Positions 14,559 through 22,860 are shown, counted from the first letter of the stretch. The stretch: 36,248 nucleotides of DNA from an uncultured Christensenellaceae bacterium (GCA_910588425.1 CAJUPM010000017.1:1-36248); one strand, 5' to 3'. The notes: generated by a model not told the origin, from the letters alone. Made by a program: numbers and translations.

Positions 14559-16898
14559 TCAGCGGACTGCCTTATTTTTGATGACCCGTGCCACCATCAC
14601 CGTCATATCGTCTCCCGCCTTTGCCCCGTAAGCCGCATAAGCGTAGGAGAGAATCTGGTTTGCAATATCGTCTGCGTTGCGCATCTCAGCGGCATCGCGG
14701 ATCGCTTTATGCAGGCCGTCGTCCGCGTTTTCCAAATCTGCAATGCCGTCTGTAAACATCAGGATGATATCCCCGTGCTCCAGCTCCACGTCGTAAACCA
14801 CCGGCTCATAGTCGTCCAAAATGCCGATGGGCAGCGAACCCGCATCCAGCTTCCGAATCCCGTTTCTGCCGATGATATACGAGTGCGGCGCCCCGATTTT
14901 GGTAAACCGCGCCTTCCCGTCAATGAGGTTGATCATGCATAGATCCATCGTCGAGAAAATATCGTCGCTGCTGCTCAAAATCAGCAGCTTGTTGATGGCG
15001 TCTAAAATCGTCTTGTCGTCAAAGCTGGCCCGGTAGAAATCCTCCATCAGGGTGACAGCCGTGCGGCTCTCCCGGGCAGCGCGCTCACCGCTCCCCATGC
15101 CGTCGCAAAGCAGCATCATATAGCGCCCGTCTCTGAGCGCCTCGAAGGAATGCGTGTCGCCTGAAATGGAGCTTCCCTCCTTTGGCATCATGGCGACGCC
15201 CGTCTGCAGGCTGTAATTTTTCGCCTGCTCATAGCGCAGCCGGCAGTTTTTCCCGCAGACCGAATACCCCCGCGCTTTTTCCATGGGCATCCCGCATGCC
15301 CCCGAAACCGCGCGTCGGATTTTCGTCTCGCAGGCCTCCCTGCCGCCGCAGCCCTTGACTACCAGATCCACATTCAGCGCCCCGGCCGAAAACTCGGCAC
15401 AAACCTCCCGCACAGGCACGCCAATCTCGTCCAGAGCCAGCCGGATATTCTCCTCCATCTCGTCCCTGAAATCGATGTCCACCTGCACTTCCCGCAGCAG
15501 CGAATCGATCACCCTCGAGACGCCAATCATCTGGTCGCCAATCATGCCCCGGCTCTCGGCGATTTTGCCCTCCCACTTGCTGTTGGTGTTGAATTTTTCA
15601 AATGTCATGGTGGCGGCAGAGATGAGCTTGTCCGCTCGGATGCACTTTTTGCTGAACGCGCCCAAATCCCGCTCGGTCAGCTTTTTTCCGCTGTCATATT
15701 TGGCATAGAGCTTTTGCATCAGCTCATAGGTCGCCTCGAAATTCACGTCCCAGCAGCTTCTGAAAAACATGCAGTTGGCGCAGGCCTCTTCCGGGATGTT
15801 CGCCATGGTGTAGGAAATGTTTCCCTCCTCCCTGCTTTTATTGGCCGATTCGCCGAATACTCTGGCAGAGTTTTGAAAGACCGTGGAGATCTCTTTGAGC
15901 CTGCCCACCGTCAGCTCCCGAAAGCGCTCCTCTCTCAGCGTCTGCTCCTTATTCCAGAACAGATTGGCGTCCACATAAACTTCCAGCTTTTCCACAAAGT
16001 TTCTGGGCGTAAACAAAAAAGCAATGGCCGCAATCACCATGCCCACAACCGAGACATTGCGCAGCTCCCCGTAGCAGATATAGAAGACAAAAAACGCCTG
16101 GGTAACCAAAAAGCTCAGGCAGACGCCCGCTCGCTTCATCTTGCGGCAGGCCCCGGCGGCAAGCGCAGAGATGCCATATGCCGCAATGTTGAGCGGGTTT
16201 GTCCCAACGATGACGCACGCCAAGGCCGAGCACATGCCCACGCCCGCGCCAATGGCCGCCCCGCCGACATACGCCGCAAAAATCGAGACATATGCCGCCA
16301 CAACCTCGCGCAGATATACGCCAAACAGCGCCAGATCTCCCAGCCCCATCACGGCCAGCAGGCCGAGGAAGCAGAGGCTGATGATCTCCTCATCCGAAAG
16401 TACTTTGCGCCGCCGGCCTGCAAAAAGCCGCAGAGCCGTGTGAAAGACGACGATCATCAGCAGCGTGATGAGCATCTCGATCAGCGAAGAGAGGATGGGC
16501 AGAATCAGCCCCAGCTTGAATGCCAGCGTGCAGCCCAGGTAGGAAATGCCCGCTGCCGCCAGCGCAATCGGCGTCCGGGCCGGCAGTTTCACGGCCTGCG
16601 CGACGATCATCAGTGCCGCCGCCACGCCCACCACCGAGAAGCAGTAGGGCGCGTTTGCCATATGCAGGGAATATGTCGCCATAGAGGCCAGCACGCCCCC
16701 TAGCGCCATATACGGGTTGAGCACGCTCTGGTTCAAAAATGCCGCCAGAACGTATGCCACGCCAAACGGCCAGATGGTCTCCCCGATGCGCACTCTCCCA
16801 ACCAAAAAACCGCCAAAAAATGTAATCGCCAGATAGATGGCGGTCCGCAGCGTAATGTTGAGTTCAATTTTCCTTTGCCGCTCTTGCCTAGATTGCAT
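14559..16898 (-). CDS. spoIIE: Stage II sporulation protein E, SpoIIAA-P phosphatase
   Basis: A membrane-bound PP2C-type serine phosphatase that dephosphorylates SpoIIAA-P at the asymmetric septum and so releases sigma-F. The 779-residue length is slightly shorter than the B. subtilis protein of 827. About ten hydrophobic segments fill the first 310 residues, a central helical region with a Cys-containing NCMFFRSCW motif follows, and the PP2C domain (about 570-770) has SGDTHSFEAL, LCDGMGSG, STMDLCMINL, LPIGIL and MFTDGIADLEN, so the metal-binding aspartates are present. The start ATG 16898 has GAGGTGGGG directly upstream. Its targets SpoIIAA and SpoIIAB are encoded 10 kb away at 26582-27300. 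Confidence 0.96.
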   Translation of the reverse strand: MQSRQERQRKIELNITLRTAIYLAITFFGGFLVGRVRIGETIWPFGVAYVLAAFLNQSVLNPYMALGGVLASMATYSLHMANAPYCFSVVGVAAALMIVAQAVKLPARTPIALAAAGISYLGCTLAFKLGLILPILSSLIEMLITLLMIVVFHTALRLFAGRRRKVLSDEEIISLCFLGLLAVMGLGDLALFGVYLREVVAAYVSIFAAYVGGAAIGAGVGMCSALACVIVGTNPLNIAAYGISALAAGACRKMKRAGVCLSFLVTQAFFVFYICYGELRNVSVVGMVIAAIAFLFTPRNFVEKLEVYVDANLFWNKEQTLREERFRELTVGRLKEISTVFQNSARVFGESANKSREEGNISYTMANIPEEACANCMFFRSCWDVNFEATYELMQKLYAKYDSGKKLTERDLGAFSKKCIRADKLISAATMTFEKFNTNSKWEGKIAESRGMIGDQMIGVSRVIDSLLREVQVDIDFRDEMEENIRLALDEIGVPVREVCAEFSAGALNVDLVVKGCGGREACETKIRRAVSGACGMPMEKARGYSVCGKNCRLRYEQAKNYSLQTGVAMMPKEGSSISGDTHSFEALRDGRYMMLLCDGMGSGERAARESRTAVTLMEDFYRASFDDKTILDAINKLLILSSSDDIFSTMDLCMINLIDGKARFTKIGAPHSYIIGRNGIRKLDAGSLPIGILDDYEPVVYDVELEHGDIILMFTDGIADLENADDGLHKAIRDAAEMRNADDIANQILSYAYAAYGAKAGDDMTVMVARVIKNKAVR

Positions 16899-17036
16899 TT
16901 CCCCACCTCATTTTATTATTCCAGTGAGAAAATTAGAACACGCCGCGCCCAGCAGAAAATGTCGCTCTGTGCACGAATTTTTTTACAAATTCTGCGAAAA
17001 ACAAAGCCGGATTTTATGTTTCGGCAAAATGAGCCG

Positions 17037-17336
17037 CTATCTGATTTTATTCGCTATCTCGCCCAGCTTTTGCCGCTGCCCGTCCGTGAGCATGGGAGAA
17101 ACGCTTTGGATAAAGGATTGCAGGCCTTCCTGCGTGAAGCTGCCGTCCCGCTTGCCCTGCTCCACCTGAGAGAGCAGCGCGGAAAACAGCTCATCCTCGC
17201 TTTTGCCTTCATACTGGGAAATTTGCTCCTGTATTTGCTGGGCCTGCTCCTGTTTGTCCCTCGGAATTTCCCTTGCAATTCTCTCATCGACATTTTTCCC
17301 TTTTCGCCTTGCAAAATTTTTTAAATCTCTTGCCAT
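17037..17336 (-). CDS. Small charged protein of unknown function, upstream of spoIIE
   Basis: A 99-residue cytoplasmic protein, not recognised. It has a basic start (MARDLKNFARRKGKN), a Gln/Glu-rich helical middle (about 30-50, DKQEQAQQIQEQISQYEG) that may form a short coiled coil, and a C-terminal helical region ending SPMLTDGQRQKLGEIANKIR. No Cys, membrane segment or signal peptide. The start ATG 17336 has GGAGG seven bases upstream and a promoter at 17359-17387; residues further upstream are rejected. It lies 138 bases before spoIIE on the same strand and diverges from 17440-18051, another unknown, so the two may be functionally paired. Confidence 0.72.
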   Translation of the reverse strand: MARDLKNFARRKGKNVDERIAREIPRDKQEQAQQIQEQISQYEGKSEDELFSALLSQVEQGKRDGSFTQEGLQSFIQSVSPMLTDGQRQKLGEIANKIR

Positions 17337-17358
17337 AAAAATGCCTCCGTTTTTTATC

Positions 17359-17387
17359 AATATATGCGGCCCGCAGTTTTTTGTGCA
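17359..17387 (-). promoter_or_regulatory. Promoter of the small charged protein
   Basis: On the minus strand, TGCACA (17382-17387), a 17-bp spacer and TATATT (17359-17364). The -35 lies in the palindrome TGTGCACA, in the gap shared with the divergent gene at 17440. Confidence 0.45.
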
Positions 17388-17439
17388 CATCTGTGCTTTT
17401 TCGGAATAGGATAATAGGAAGAGCGAGGAGGTTTGTTAC

Positions 17440-18051
17440 ATGGAATACTGGAATCGAAAAATGCCCGAGCGCAGCGCCGTTCAGATGCCTGCGCCCCAAA
17501 AGCCAAAGGAGGCGGCGCCTCCCCCTGCCCTTTCCGGCTCTCTGCAGTCGCTGCTTTCCATGGCGATGGTAAATGAGCTCTCCCAGCCGCAGATGCTGAG
17601 CCTGCTGCGCGATCTCTATCCCTATGCCGCACCGCACGACCGCAATGCCATTGCCGATATCCTGGGCTATGAGCAGGCGGCCAAAGAGCTGGCCTATCAC
17701 AGCTCCCGCCCCAATCTGGGCGGATTCAGCATGAAAAAGCGCTATCTCACCGCTCAGGACCGCATGCTTGGCATGCTTGACGTGTTCAAAAAGCATATTC
17801 CTGCGTCCGCTAAGAACTTCTCCCAGCTGGAGCGGGTTTTGCAGATGCAGAAAAAGTTCTCCCGCATCGACCCTAAGCGCCCGGAGAGCATGTTTTCCCT
17901 ACTCCCGATGTTTGGCGGGCCGGATCTCAGCGGAATGGGGCAGATGATGAATATGGTGAAGAATATGAGCCAAAATGGCGGCATGGAGCAGATAATGAAA
18001 AACATGGGCGGCGCCTTTGGCGGAGGCGGCCCGGGCAAGGAAAAGCCCTGA
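17440..18051 (+). CDS. Met/Gly-rich protein of unknown function
   Basis: A 203-residue protein I do not recognise. It has a Pro/Ala-rich N-terminal stretch (about 15-30), a helical middle of about 110 residues (SLLSMAMVNELSQPQMLSLL, ADILGYEQAAKELAYH), a basic patch (QMQKKFSRIDPKRPES) and a C-terminal tail from about 155 very rich in Met and Gly (GMGQMMNMVKNMSQNGG, GGAFGGGGPG). No signal peptide or clear membrane segment. The start ATG 17440 has GAGGAGG seven bases upstream. A weak hairpin with GAAA/TTTC ends (about 18083-18113) and the stronger 18176-18207 terminator follow. The Met-rich tail recalls RNA-, protein- or metal-binding low-complexity tails, but no function can be assigned. Confidence 0.72.
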   Translation: MEYWNRKMPERSAVQMPAPQKPKEAAPPPALSGSLQSLLSMAMVNELSQPQMLSLLRDLYPYAAPHDRNAIADILGYEQAAKELAYHSSRPNLGGFSMKKRYLTAQDRMLGMLDVFKKHIPASAKNFSQLERVLQMQKKFSRIDPKRPESMFSLLPMFGGPDLSGMGQMMNMVKNMSQNGGMEQIMKNMGGAFGGGGPGKEKP

Positions 18052-18175
18052 TGCGCACCGGATATCAACACAAAAAGAAACCCCGCCCGAATAGGCGGCG
18101 GCTTTCATCTAATCCTTTGGCAGGGAAGCAATTTTTGCCAATCTCCTAATGAGCAAATGCCCCTGCCGCATGTAT

Positions 18176-18207
18176 AAAAAGCGGGGTGAATGCTCACCCC
18201 GCTTTTT
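18176..18207. terminator. Shared terminator of 17440-18051 and cinA
   Basis: A perfect 14-bp stem, AAAAAGCGGGGTGA (18176-18189) with TCACCCCGCTTTTT (18194-18207), loop ATGC, A-rich before and T-rich after. It sits directly after the cinA stop on the minus strand and ends the convergent plus-strand transcript. Confidence 0.92.
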
Positions 18208-18208
18208 G

Positions 18209-19465
18209 CTATTTCTTTTGATTTTCCCGAATCGCTTCCAGCACCAGCTTCAGCGCCTGCTGAGAGGCGCTATAGCGGATATGCTCCCTGCTTCCTGCCT
18301 TCTTGGAGCCGGAAAGATACCGCACAACCTTGGAATACCGCTCCGAGCTCACGCCCAGGTAGACAAGCCCCACTGGCTTTTCCGGCGTTCCGCCGCCCGG
18401 CCCGGCAATGCCCGTAACCGAAACGCCGATATCCGCCCCGGAAAGCCGCCGGATGCCCTCGGCCATCTCTTTTGCCGTCTGCTCGGAAACTGCGCCGAAC
18501 TGCTCCAGCGTCTGATCCGAAACGCCCAAAAGCTCGTGCTTGATGCGGTTCGCATACGAGCAGACTCCGCATTCAAACACATCGCTGGCGCCGGGAATTT
18601 CTGTGATCCGCTTGGAAATCAGCCCGCCCGTACAGCTCTCCGCCGTGGCAACTTTGAGCCCCTTCTCCTTTAGCTGCTGCACCACCGCCTGCTCCATGTT
18701 TTCCACATCCACGCCATAGACCACATCTCCCAGCATTTCCTGGATTTCCGCCACGACTGGCCCGATGAGCGCATAGGCCTGCTCCTCCGTCTTAGCCGAA
18801 GCCGTTACCCGAAGCTGAACTTCGGATTGCTTGGCATAGGGCGCAATCGTCGGGTTCAGATGGCTGAGCATATAATCCCGCAGCCGGTATTCCACCTCGC
18901 TCTCCCCCATCCCGACGATGCGGATCGTCCGGGAGACCAGCACTTTCTCGGAAAACTTTTGCAGATAGGGCCGGATGCGCGCCTCAAACATGGCCGTCAT
19001 CTCATAGGGCGGCCCGGGCATGAGCACGGCGATTTTGCCATTCCCCTCCACGGCAAGGCCAGGGGCTGTCCCATTGTCGTTATCAAAGACAACCGCGCCC
19101 TCGGGCATATCCGCCTGCTTGAGGTTGTTGGGCGTGGGCTCTTTTCCCGCTTTGGCAAAATACTCCATCAGCCGCTGATAGGAATGCTCGTCCCGCCGCA
19201 TGTTCCGCCCAAAGTATGCCGCCACCGTCTCCTTTGTCAGATCGTCGTAGGTCGGCCCAAGGCCGCCCGTCATGAGCACCAGATCCGCCCGGGAAAACGC
19301 GATGGCCAGGCTCTCCTTCAGCCGCTCCGGGTTGTCGCCCACCACAGACTGCGTATAGAGATCGATGCCAAGGCCGGCCAGCTGTCTGGCCAGATATGCC
19401 GCATTTGTATTCACAATATCCCCGAGCAGCAGCTCGGTTCCAACACATAATATTTCCGCTACCAT
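18209..19465 (-). CDS. cinA: CinA: competence-damage protein / NMN amidohydrolase
   Basis: A 418-residue two-domain protein. The N-terminal MoCF/CinA domain begins MVAEILCVGTELLLGD and has TGGLGPTYDD, linked to ADP-ribose pyrophosphatase activity in some homologues. The C-terminal PncC domain (TAESCTGGLISKRI, SVTGIAGPGGG) deamidates nicotinamide mononucleotide to nicotinate mononucleotide for NAD recycling. The length is normal. The start ATG 19465 has AGGAGG seven bases upstream; a longer frame to 19516 lacks a binding site. Often linked to recA in firmicutes, but not in this window. An extended -10 (TGATACACT on the minus strand) lies just upstream without a clear -35. Confidence 0.95.
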   Translation of the reverse strand: MVAEILCVGTELLLGDIVNTNAAYLARQLAGLGIDLYTQSVVGDNPERLKESLAIAFSRADLVLMTGGLGPTYDDLTKETVAAYFGRNMRRDEHSYQRLMEYFAKAGKEPTPNNLKQADMPEGAVVFDNDNGTAPGLAVEGNGKIAVLMPGPPYEMTAMFEARIRPYLQKFSEKVLVSRTIRIVGMGESEVEYRLRDYMLSHLNPTIAPYAKQSEVQLRVTASAKTEEQAYALIGPVVAEIQEMLGDVVYGVDVENMEQAVVQQLKEKGLKVATAESCTGGLISKRITEIPGASDVFECGVCSYANRIKHELLGVSDQTLEQFGAVSEQTAKEMAEGIRRLSGADIGVSVTGIAGPGGGTPEKPVGLVYLGVSSERYSKVVRYLSGSKKAGSREHIRYSASQQALKLVLEAIRENQKK

Positions 19466-19567
19466 ATTTTTTCCTCCTGCACGAACTAGTGTATCACAAA
19501 TTTGCGCAGCCGGCATATGCTATCCTGGAAAATCTTTTTCACCTTTGAAACTGCCAAACACCCCATC

Positions 19568-19600
19568 AAAAAACAGCATCCTGCAAAAGATGCTGTTTTT
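19568..19600 (-). terminator. Terminator of the spoVA operon
   Basis: AAAAACAGCATC (19569-19580) pairs perfectly with GATGCTGTTTTT (19589-19600), 8-base loop, with T-runs in both directions. It lies 14 bases after the spoVAE stop. Confidence 0.88.
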
Positions 19601-19614
19601 CTTTGATCCTGCGC

Positions 19615-19974
19615 CTATTTTTTGACCTTCGGATTGAAGATAACCGAAACCAGGAAGCCAAAGACGACCGCCGCCGCAATGCCGCCTGCCGTGGCCATCA
19701 CGCCGCCTGTGAAAATGCCGATGGCGCCCTTTTCCGCCACCTGCTCGATGACGCCGTTTGCCAGCGAATATCCAAAGCCCGTCAGCGGCACAGTCGCCCC
19801 GGCCCCGGCGTATTCCACAATCGGCTTATACAGCCCGAGCGCCGTCAAAACGCACCCCGCCGTAACAAAAGTGACCAAAATCCGTGCCGGCGTCATGTTG
19901 GTCAGGGACATCAGAAGCTGCCCGATGACGCAGATCAGCCCGCCAACCCAGAACGCGTTCACATAATCCATCAT
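19615..19974 (-). CDS. spoVAE: Stage V sporulation protein AE
   Basis: A 119-residue integral membrane protein of the SpoVAC/SpoVAEb family, part of the channel that moves dipicolinic acid into the forespore and out at germination. It has about four hydrophobic segments and the family motifs VGGLICVIGQ and GAGATVPLTGFG. The start ATG 19974 overlaps the spoVAD stop (ATGA) and has AAGGAG nine bases upstream, so translation is coupled. It resembles SpoVAC in the same operon, as expected for related family members. Confidence 0.94.
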   Translation of the reverse strand: MMDYVNAFWVGGLICVIGQLLMSLTNMTPARILVTFVTAGCVLTALGLYKPIVEYAGAGATVPLTGFGYSLANGVIEQVAEKGAIGIFTGGVMATAGGIAAAVVFGFLVSVIFNPKVKK

Positions 19975-20984
19975 TTGCCTGCTCTCCTTTCGATATGCAC
20001 CGCATGAGCGATGCTGGGAATGCTCTCTCCCTGCTGTACGCTGGTGGGCGAAAGCAATGCGCCCGTGGCGACGAACAGAATCCTCTGCAAATCTCCGTCC
20101 AGCATTTTTTTGAAGAAGTATGCGTTGAGCACGCTGGCGCCGCATCCGCATCCGCTGGCGCCGCAGTTTTTATCCATGCCCTCGAAGATCATCTTGCCGC
20201 AGTCTTTATGCACCCCTGAAAGATCCACGTTATTCTTGCCCGCCAGATCCAGCAGAATATCCGAGCCGAAAATGCCGAGATCTCCCGTGATAATGGCGTC
20301 GTAGTAGCCGGGATCGGCATTCAAATCCTCCAGGTTGGAGAGAATGGTCTGCACAGCGGCCGGCGCCATGGCCGCCCCCATGTTGTTGGCGTCCTTGATG
20401 CCAAAATCCACCACTCGGCCCACGGTTACAGATTTAACCTCCAGATCGCCCTGCTCTGCCGAGATCACCGTCGCGCCCGCTCCCGTAACCGTATCCTGGC
20501 CGGTGGGCGGCTTGGGCGTGCCCAGCTCCAGCGGATAGCGGAACTGCCGCTCTGCCGTGGCGAAATGGCTGCTGGTCGCGCAGAGAATATTCTGCGCAAA
20601 ACCGCCGTCGATGAGCATACTGCCAATGCAAAGCGATTCCGCCATGGAAGAGCATGCGCCGTAAAGCCCCAAAAACGGGATATCCAAATCTCGTGCCGAA
20701 TAGCTCGCAGAGATGATCTGGTTGAGCAGGTCTCCGCCCAGCAGATAGTGAATATCCTTGAGCCCCAGCCCCGCAGATTCCACAGCCTTTTTGGCCGCCT
20801 CCATGAAAAATCTCTTTTCCGCCTTTTCAAAGGAATCCTGGCCCCACATCGCATCCTGCGCGATTTGGTCGAAATAGCCGCCCAGCGGTCCTTTCCCCTC
20901 TTCCTGGCCCACGGCGCTGCCTCTGCCCCGAATGAGCACGGGGCGGTCAAACTGCACGGTATAAGTTCCAACTCTTTTGCCCAT
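19971..20984 (-). CDS. spoVAD: Stage V sporulation protein AD
   Basis: A 337-residue thiolase-fold protein that binds dipicolinic acid and is needed to load it into spores. It begins MGKRVGTYTVQF and has the cysteine motif YGACSSMAE with C111 at the thiolase nucleophile position, the GGDLLNQI motif and the glycine-rich GASGCGCGAS. The length fits SpoVAD. It starts nine bases after spoVAC and overlaps spoVAE by four. Known SpoVAD acts as a DPA-binding protein rather than a working thiolase. Confidence 0.96.
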   Translation of the reverse strand: MGKRVGTYTVQFDRPVLIRGRGSAVGQEEGKGPLGGYFDQIAQDAMWGQDSFEKAEKRFFMEAAKKAVESAGLGLKDIHYLLGGDLLNQIISASYSARDLDIPFLGLYGACSSMAESLCIGSMLIDGGFAQNILCATSSHFATAERQFRYPLELGTPKPPTGQDTVTGAGATVISAEQGDLEVKSVTVGRVVDFGIKDANNMGAAMAPAAVQTILSNLEDLNADPGYYDAIITGDLGIFGSDILLDLAGKNNVDLSGVHKDCGKMIFEGMDKNCGASGCGCGASVLNAYFFKKMLDGDLQRILFVATGALLSPTSVQQGESIPSIAHAVHIERRAGK

Positions 20985-20993
20985 GTTTCCCTC

Positions 20994-21467
20994 CTATAAC
21001 TGAATGACGCCGAGCGCGTTCAAAATAAAGTAGATCAGCCCGACGAGCACGGAAGTCGAGATGCCGTAAACCAGCACAGGCCCGGCGATGGTAAACAGCT
21101 TCGCCCCAACGCCCAGGACATATCCTTCCCGCTTATACTCCAGTGCCGGGGAGACCATGGAGTTTGCAAAGCCCGTGATCGGGACGATGCTGCCCGCCCC
21201 GGCAAATTTCCCGATGACATCGTAAATGCCAAGGCCGGTTAGAAGCGCTCCAAAAAAGATGAGCACAATGCAGGTAAACGCCGCCGTCCCCTTCTCATCC
21301 AGTTTCAGCAGATTCTTTCCGATATCCGAAACGCCCTGGCCGATTGTGCAGATTAGCCCGCCCACCAGAAACGCTTTGATACAGCTGGAAAACGTATGGG
21401 ATTTTGGCATGGTCTCTTTGACGTACTCGTTGTAGTTGCCTATTTCCTGTTTTTTCTTAATGTTCAT
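20994..21467 (-). CDS. spoVAC: Stage V sporulation protein AC
   Basis: A 157-residue membrane protein of the SpoVA channel; in B. subtilis SpoVAC acts like a mechanosensitive channel for dipicolinic acid release. A polar N-terminal 30 residues is followed by four or five hydrophobic segments with VGGLICTIGQ and GAGSIVPITGFANS. The start ATG 21467 has AAAAGGA eight bases upstream and overlaps the last 11 bases of the small ORF at 21457-21570. The operon holds the minimal clostridial set C-D-E; spoVAA, AB, AEA and AF are absent here. Confidence 0.95.
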   Translation of the reverse strand: MNIKKKQEIGNYNEYVKETMPKSHTFSSCIKAFLVGGLICTIGQGVSDIGKNLLKLDEKGTAAFTCIVLIFFGALLTGLGIYDVIGKFAGAGSIVPITGFANSMVSPALEYKREGYVLGVGAKLFTIAGPVLVYGISTSVLVGLIYFILNALGVIQL

Positions 21468-21570
21468 GACGCACGTCCTTTTCCGTTAAAATTTGATTGC
21501 GCATCTCCCGCTCCTGTGGGCTGTTTTTCGCGCCCAAATCATCTGCGGGGATGTTTTGATACTCTTTCAT
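21457..21570 (-). CDS. 37-residue ORF leading the spoVA operon
   Basis: A short ORF that begins MKEYQNIPADDLGAKNS and ends KDVRHEH; it is polar with no membrane segment or Cys. Three facts support translation: a strong binding site AGGAGGG eight bases before ATG 21570, its position right after a sigma-G-like promoter (21595-21624), and an 11-base overlap with the spoVAC start, typical of translational coupling. I do not recognise the sequence. It could be a small forespore protein or only a leader peptide that helps spoVAC translation. Confidence 0.6.
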   Translation of the reverse strand: MKEYQNIPADDLGAKNSPQEREMRNQILTEKDVRHEH

Positions 21571-21594
21571 CGCAAAACCCTCCTGTTTTTCTGA

Positions 21595-21624
21595 TAGTAT
21601 CTGTTTTTTTATCAGGTATTATTC
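21595..21624 (-). promoter_or_regulatory. Sigma-G-like promoter of the spoVA operon
   Basis: On the minus strand, GAATA (21620-21624), an 18-bp spacer and GATACTA (21595-21601). Compared with the B. subtilis sigma-G consensus (GHATR, 18 bp, CATWHTA) only the first -10 base differs. spoVA is a sigma-G target in known species. The -35 overlaps the divergent promoter at 21623-21651. Confidence 0.65.
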
Positions 21625-21651
21625 GACAATCCCGGCGCCGCGTGGTAAAAT
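21623..21651 (+). promoter_or_regulatory. Promoter of the desulfurase-thiI operon
   Basis: TCGACA (21623-21628), a 17-bp spacer and TAAAAT (21646-21651), each one base from the sigma-A consensus. A Spo0A-box-like core TGTCGAA (minus strand, 21622-21628) covers its -35. The predicted leader is about 60 bases. Confidence 0.55.
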
Positions 21652-21717
21652 AAGTGCAGTTTATATAGAGAAAACAATTTTTTACCGGCAATCGGATCTT
21701 TGTTGGAAAGGCATAGC

Positions 21718-22857
21718 ATGATCTATCTAGATAACGCGGCGACGACCAAGCCCTCGCCCAGCCTTGCGGCCCTTTTTGAGCGGCATATCGAAACTGAGTG
21801 GTTCAACCCTTCGGCCATGTATCCCCCGGCGGTCAGCGCCGAGCGGGATCTGCGCCAGGCCCGGGATTTCCTCTGCGGCATTTTGCGCGCAGACGGCGCG
21901 CTCTTCAACTCCTGCGGCACGGAGGGCGCCAACACCGTCATTTTCAAGGGATGGCGCAGGCAGGGCGGCAAAAAACTGCATTTCATCACCACCGCCTATG
22001 AGCACCCCTGTGTCTACGAGGCGTTTGCCGAGCTCAAAAAAGAGGGGCACCGTGTGGATTTTCTCACCCCCGGCCCGGATGGCTCGGTTGGCCCGGAGCA
22101 GCTTTCTGCTCTGGTCTGCCCGGAGACGGCTCTGGTGAGTATCATGCACGTGAACAACGAAACCGGCTCCATCAACGATATTGCGGCGCTTTCTGCGGCA
22201 GTCAAGCAGAAAAACCCCGAGGCAGTGTTCCATTCAGACGGCGTTCAGGGCTTTTTGAAAGTCCCCTTCGATATGGTCGCCAGCCAGGTGGACTACTACA
22301 CCGCCAGCGCCCATAAGATCCATGGCCTCAAGGGGACGGGCGCGCTGTTCTACCGAAAGGGCGCTCCGCTCAGGGCCTATCTCATGGGCGGCGGGCAGGA
22401 GGGCGCGCTGAGAAGCGGCACGGAAAATACCTTCGGCATCCTGGCTTTTGCCCAGGCCGCCCGGGAATATCTGGATGGGCACGCGAAAAAAATCGCCCAT
22501 ATGCGCGCTTTACAGGCGCAGCTGCGCCAGAGCCTGATGCAAATTCCAGGCACTGTCTGCATCACGCCTGAGCACTGCGCGCCGCATATTCTCAATCTCT
22601 CGTTCCCCGGTATGCGCGGCGAAGTGCTGCTGCATCTGCTGGAGCAAAAGGAGATCTATGTCGCCACGGGCTCGGCCTGCTCCTCCAAAAAAATCGGCTA
22701 TTCGCGCATTCATAAAGCGCTGGGCATCCCAAAAGACGTCTCCCAGTGCGCTCTGCGCCTGAGCCTCTGCCCGGAAAATACCGCCCAGGAGATGGAGCAG
22801 ACTGCCGCGGCAATCCGCGGGATTTTAGCAAAATACCAAGGCTTTGTCAGGAGATAA
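21718..22857 (+). CDS. Cysteine desulfurase (NifS/IscS family), partner of ThiI
   Basis: A 379-residue PLP enzyme that takes sulfur from cysteine, giving alanine and a protein persulfide. It begins MIYLDNAATTKP; the PLP lysine is K200 (SAHKIHG), HVNNETG (144-150) is typical, and the persulfide cysteine is C321 (TGSACSSKK). The start ATG 21718 has GAAAGG six bases upstream; TTG codons at 21700 and 21703 are less likely. thiI follows after three bases, with its binding site overlapping this gene's stop. This matches the firmicute arrangement in which a dedicated desulfurase (NifZ in B. subtilis) feeds ThiI, so 4-thiouridine synthesis is the likely role. Confidence 0.92.
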   Translation: MIYLDNAATTKPSPSLAALFERHIETEWFNPSAMYPPAVSAERDLRQARDFLCGILRADGALFNSCGTEGANTVIFKGWRRQGGKKLHFITTAYEHPCVYEAFAELKKEGHRVDFLTPGPDGSVGPEQLSALVCPETALVSIMHVNNETGSINDIAALSAAVKQKNPEAVFHSDGVQGFLKVPFDMVASQVDYYTASAHKIHGLKGTGALFYRKGAPLRAYLMGGGQEGALRSGTENTFGILAFAQAAREYLDGHAKKIAHMRALQAQLRQSLMQIPGTVCITPEHCAPHILNLSFPGMRGEVLLHLLEQKEIYVATGSACSSKKIGYSRIHKALGIPKDVSQCALRLSLCPENTAQEMEQTAAAIRGILAKYQGFVRR

Positions 22858-22860
22858 ACG

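Noticed and set aside
17899..18108. 69-codon minus-strand frame over the end of the Met/Gly-rich gene
   Set aside because: Antisense to the real gene with no binding site or similarity.
18118..18168. Possible structured RNA (GGCAGGG paired with CCCTGCC)
   Set aside because: The long-range pairing has a weak interior and no promoter; not enough to call an RNA gene.
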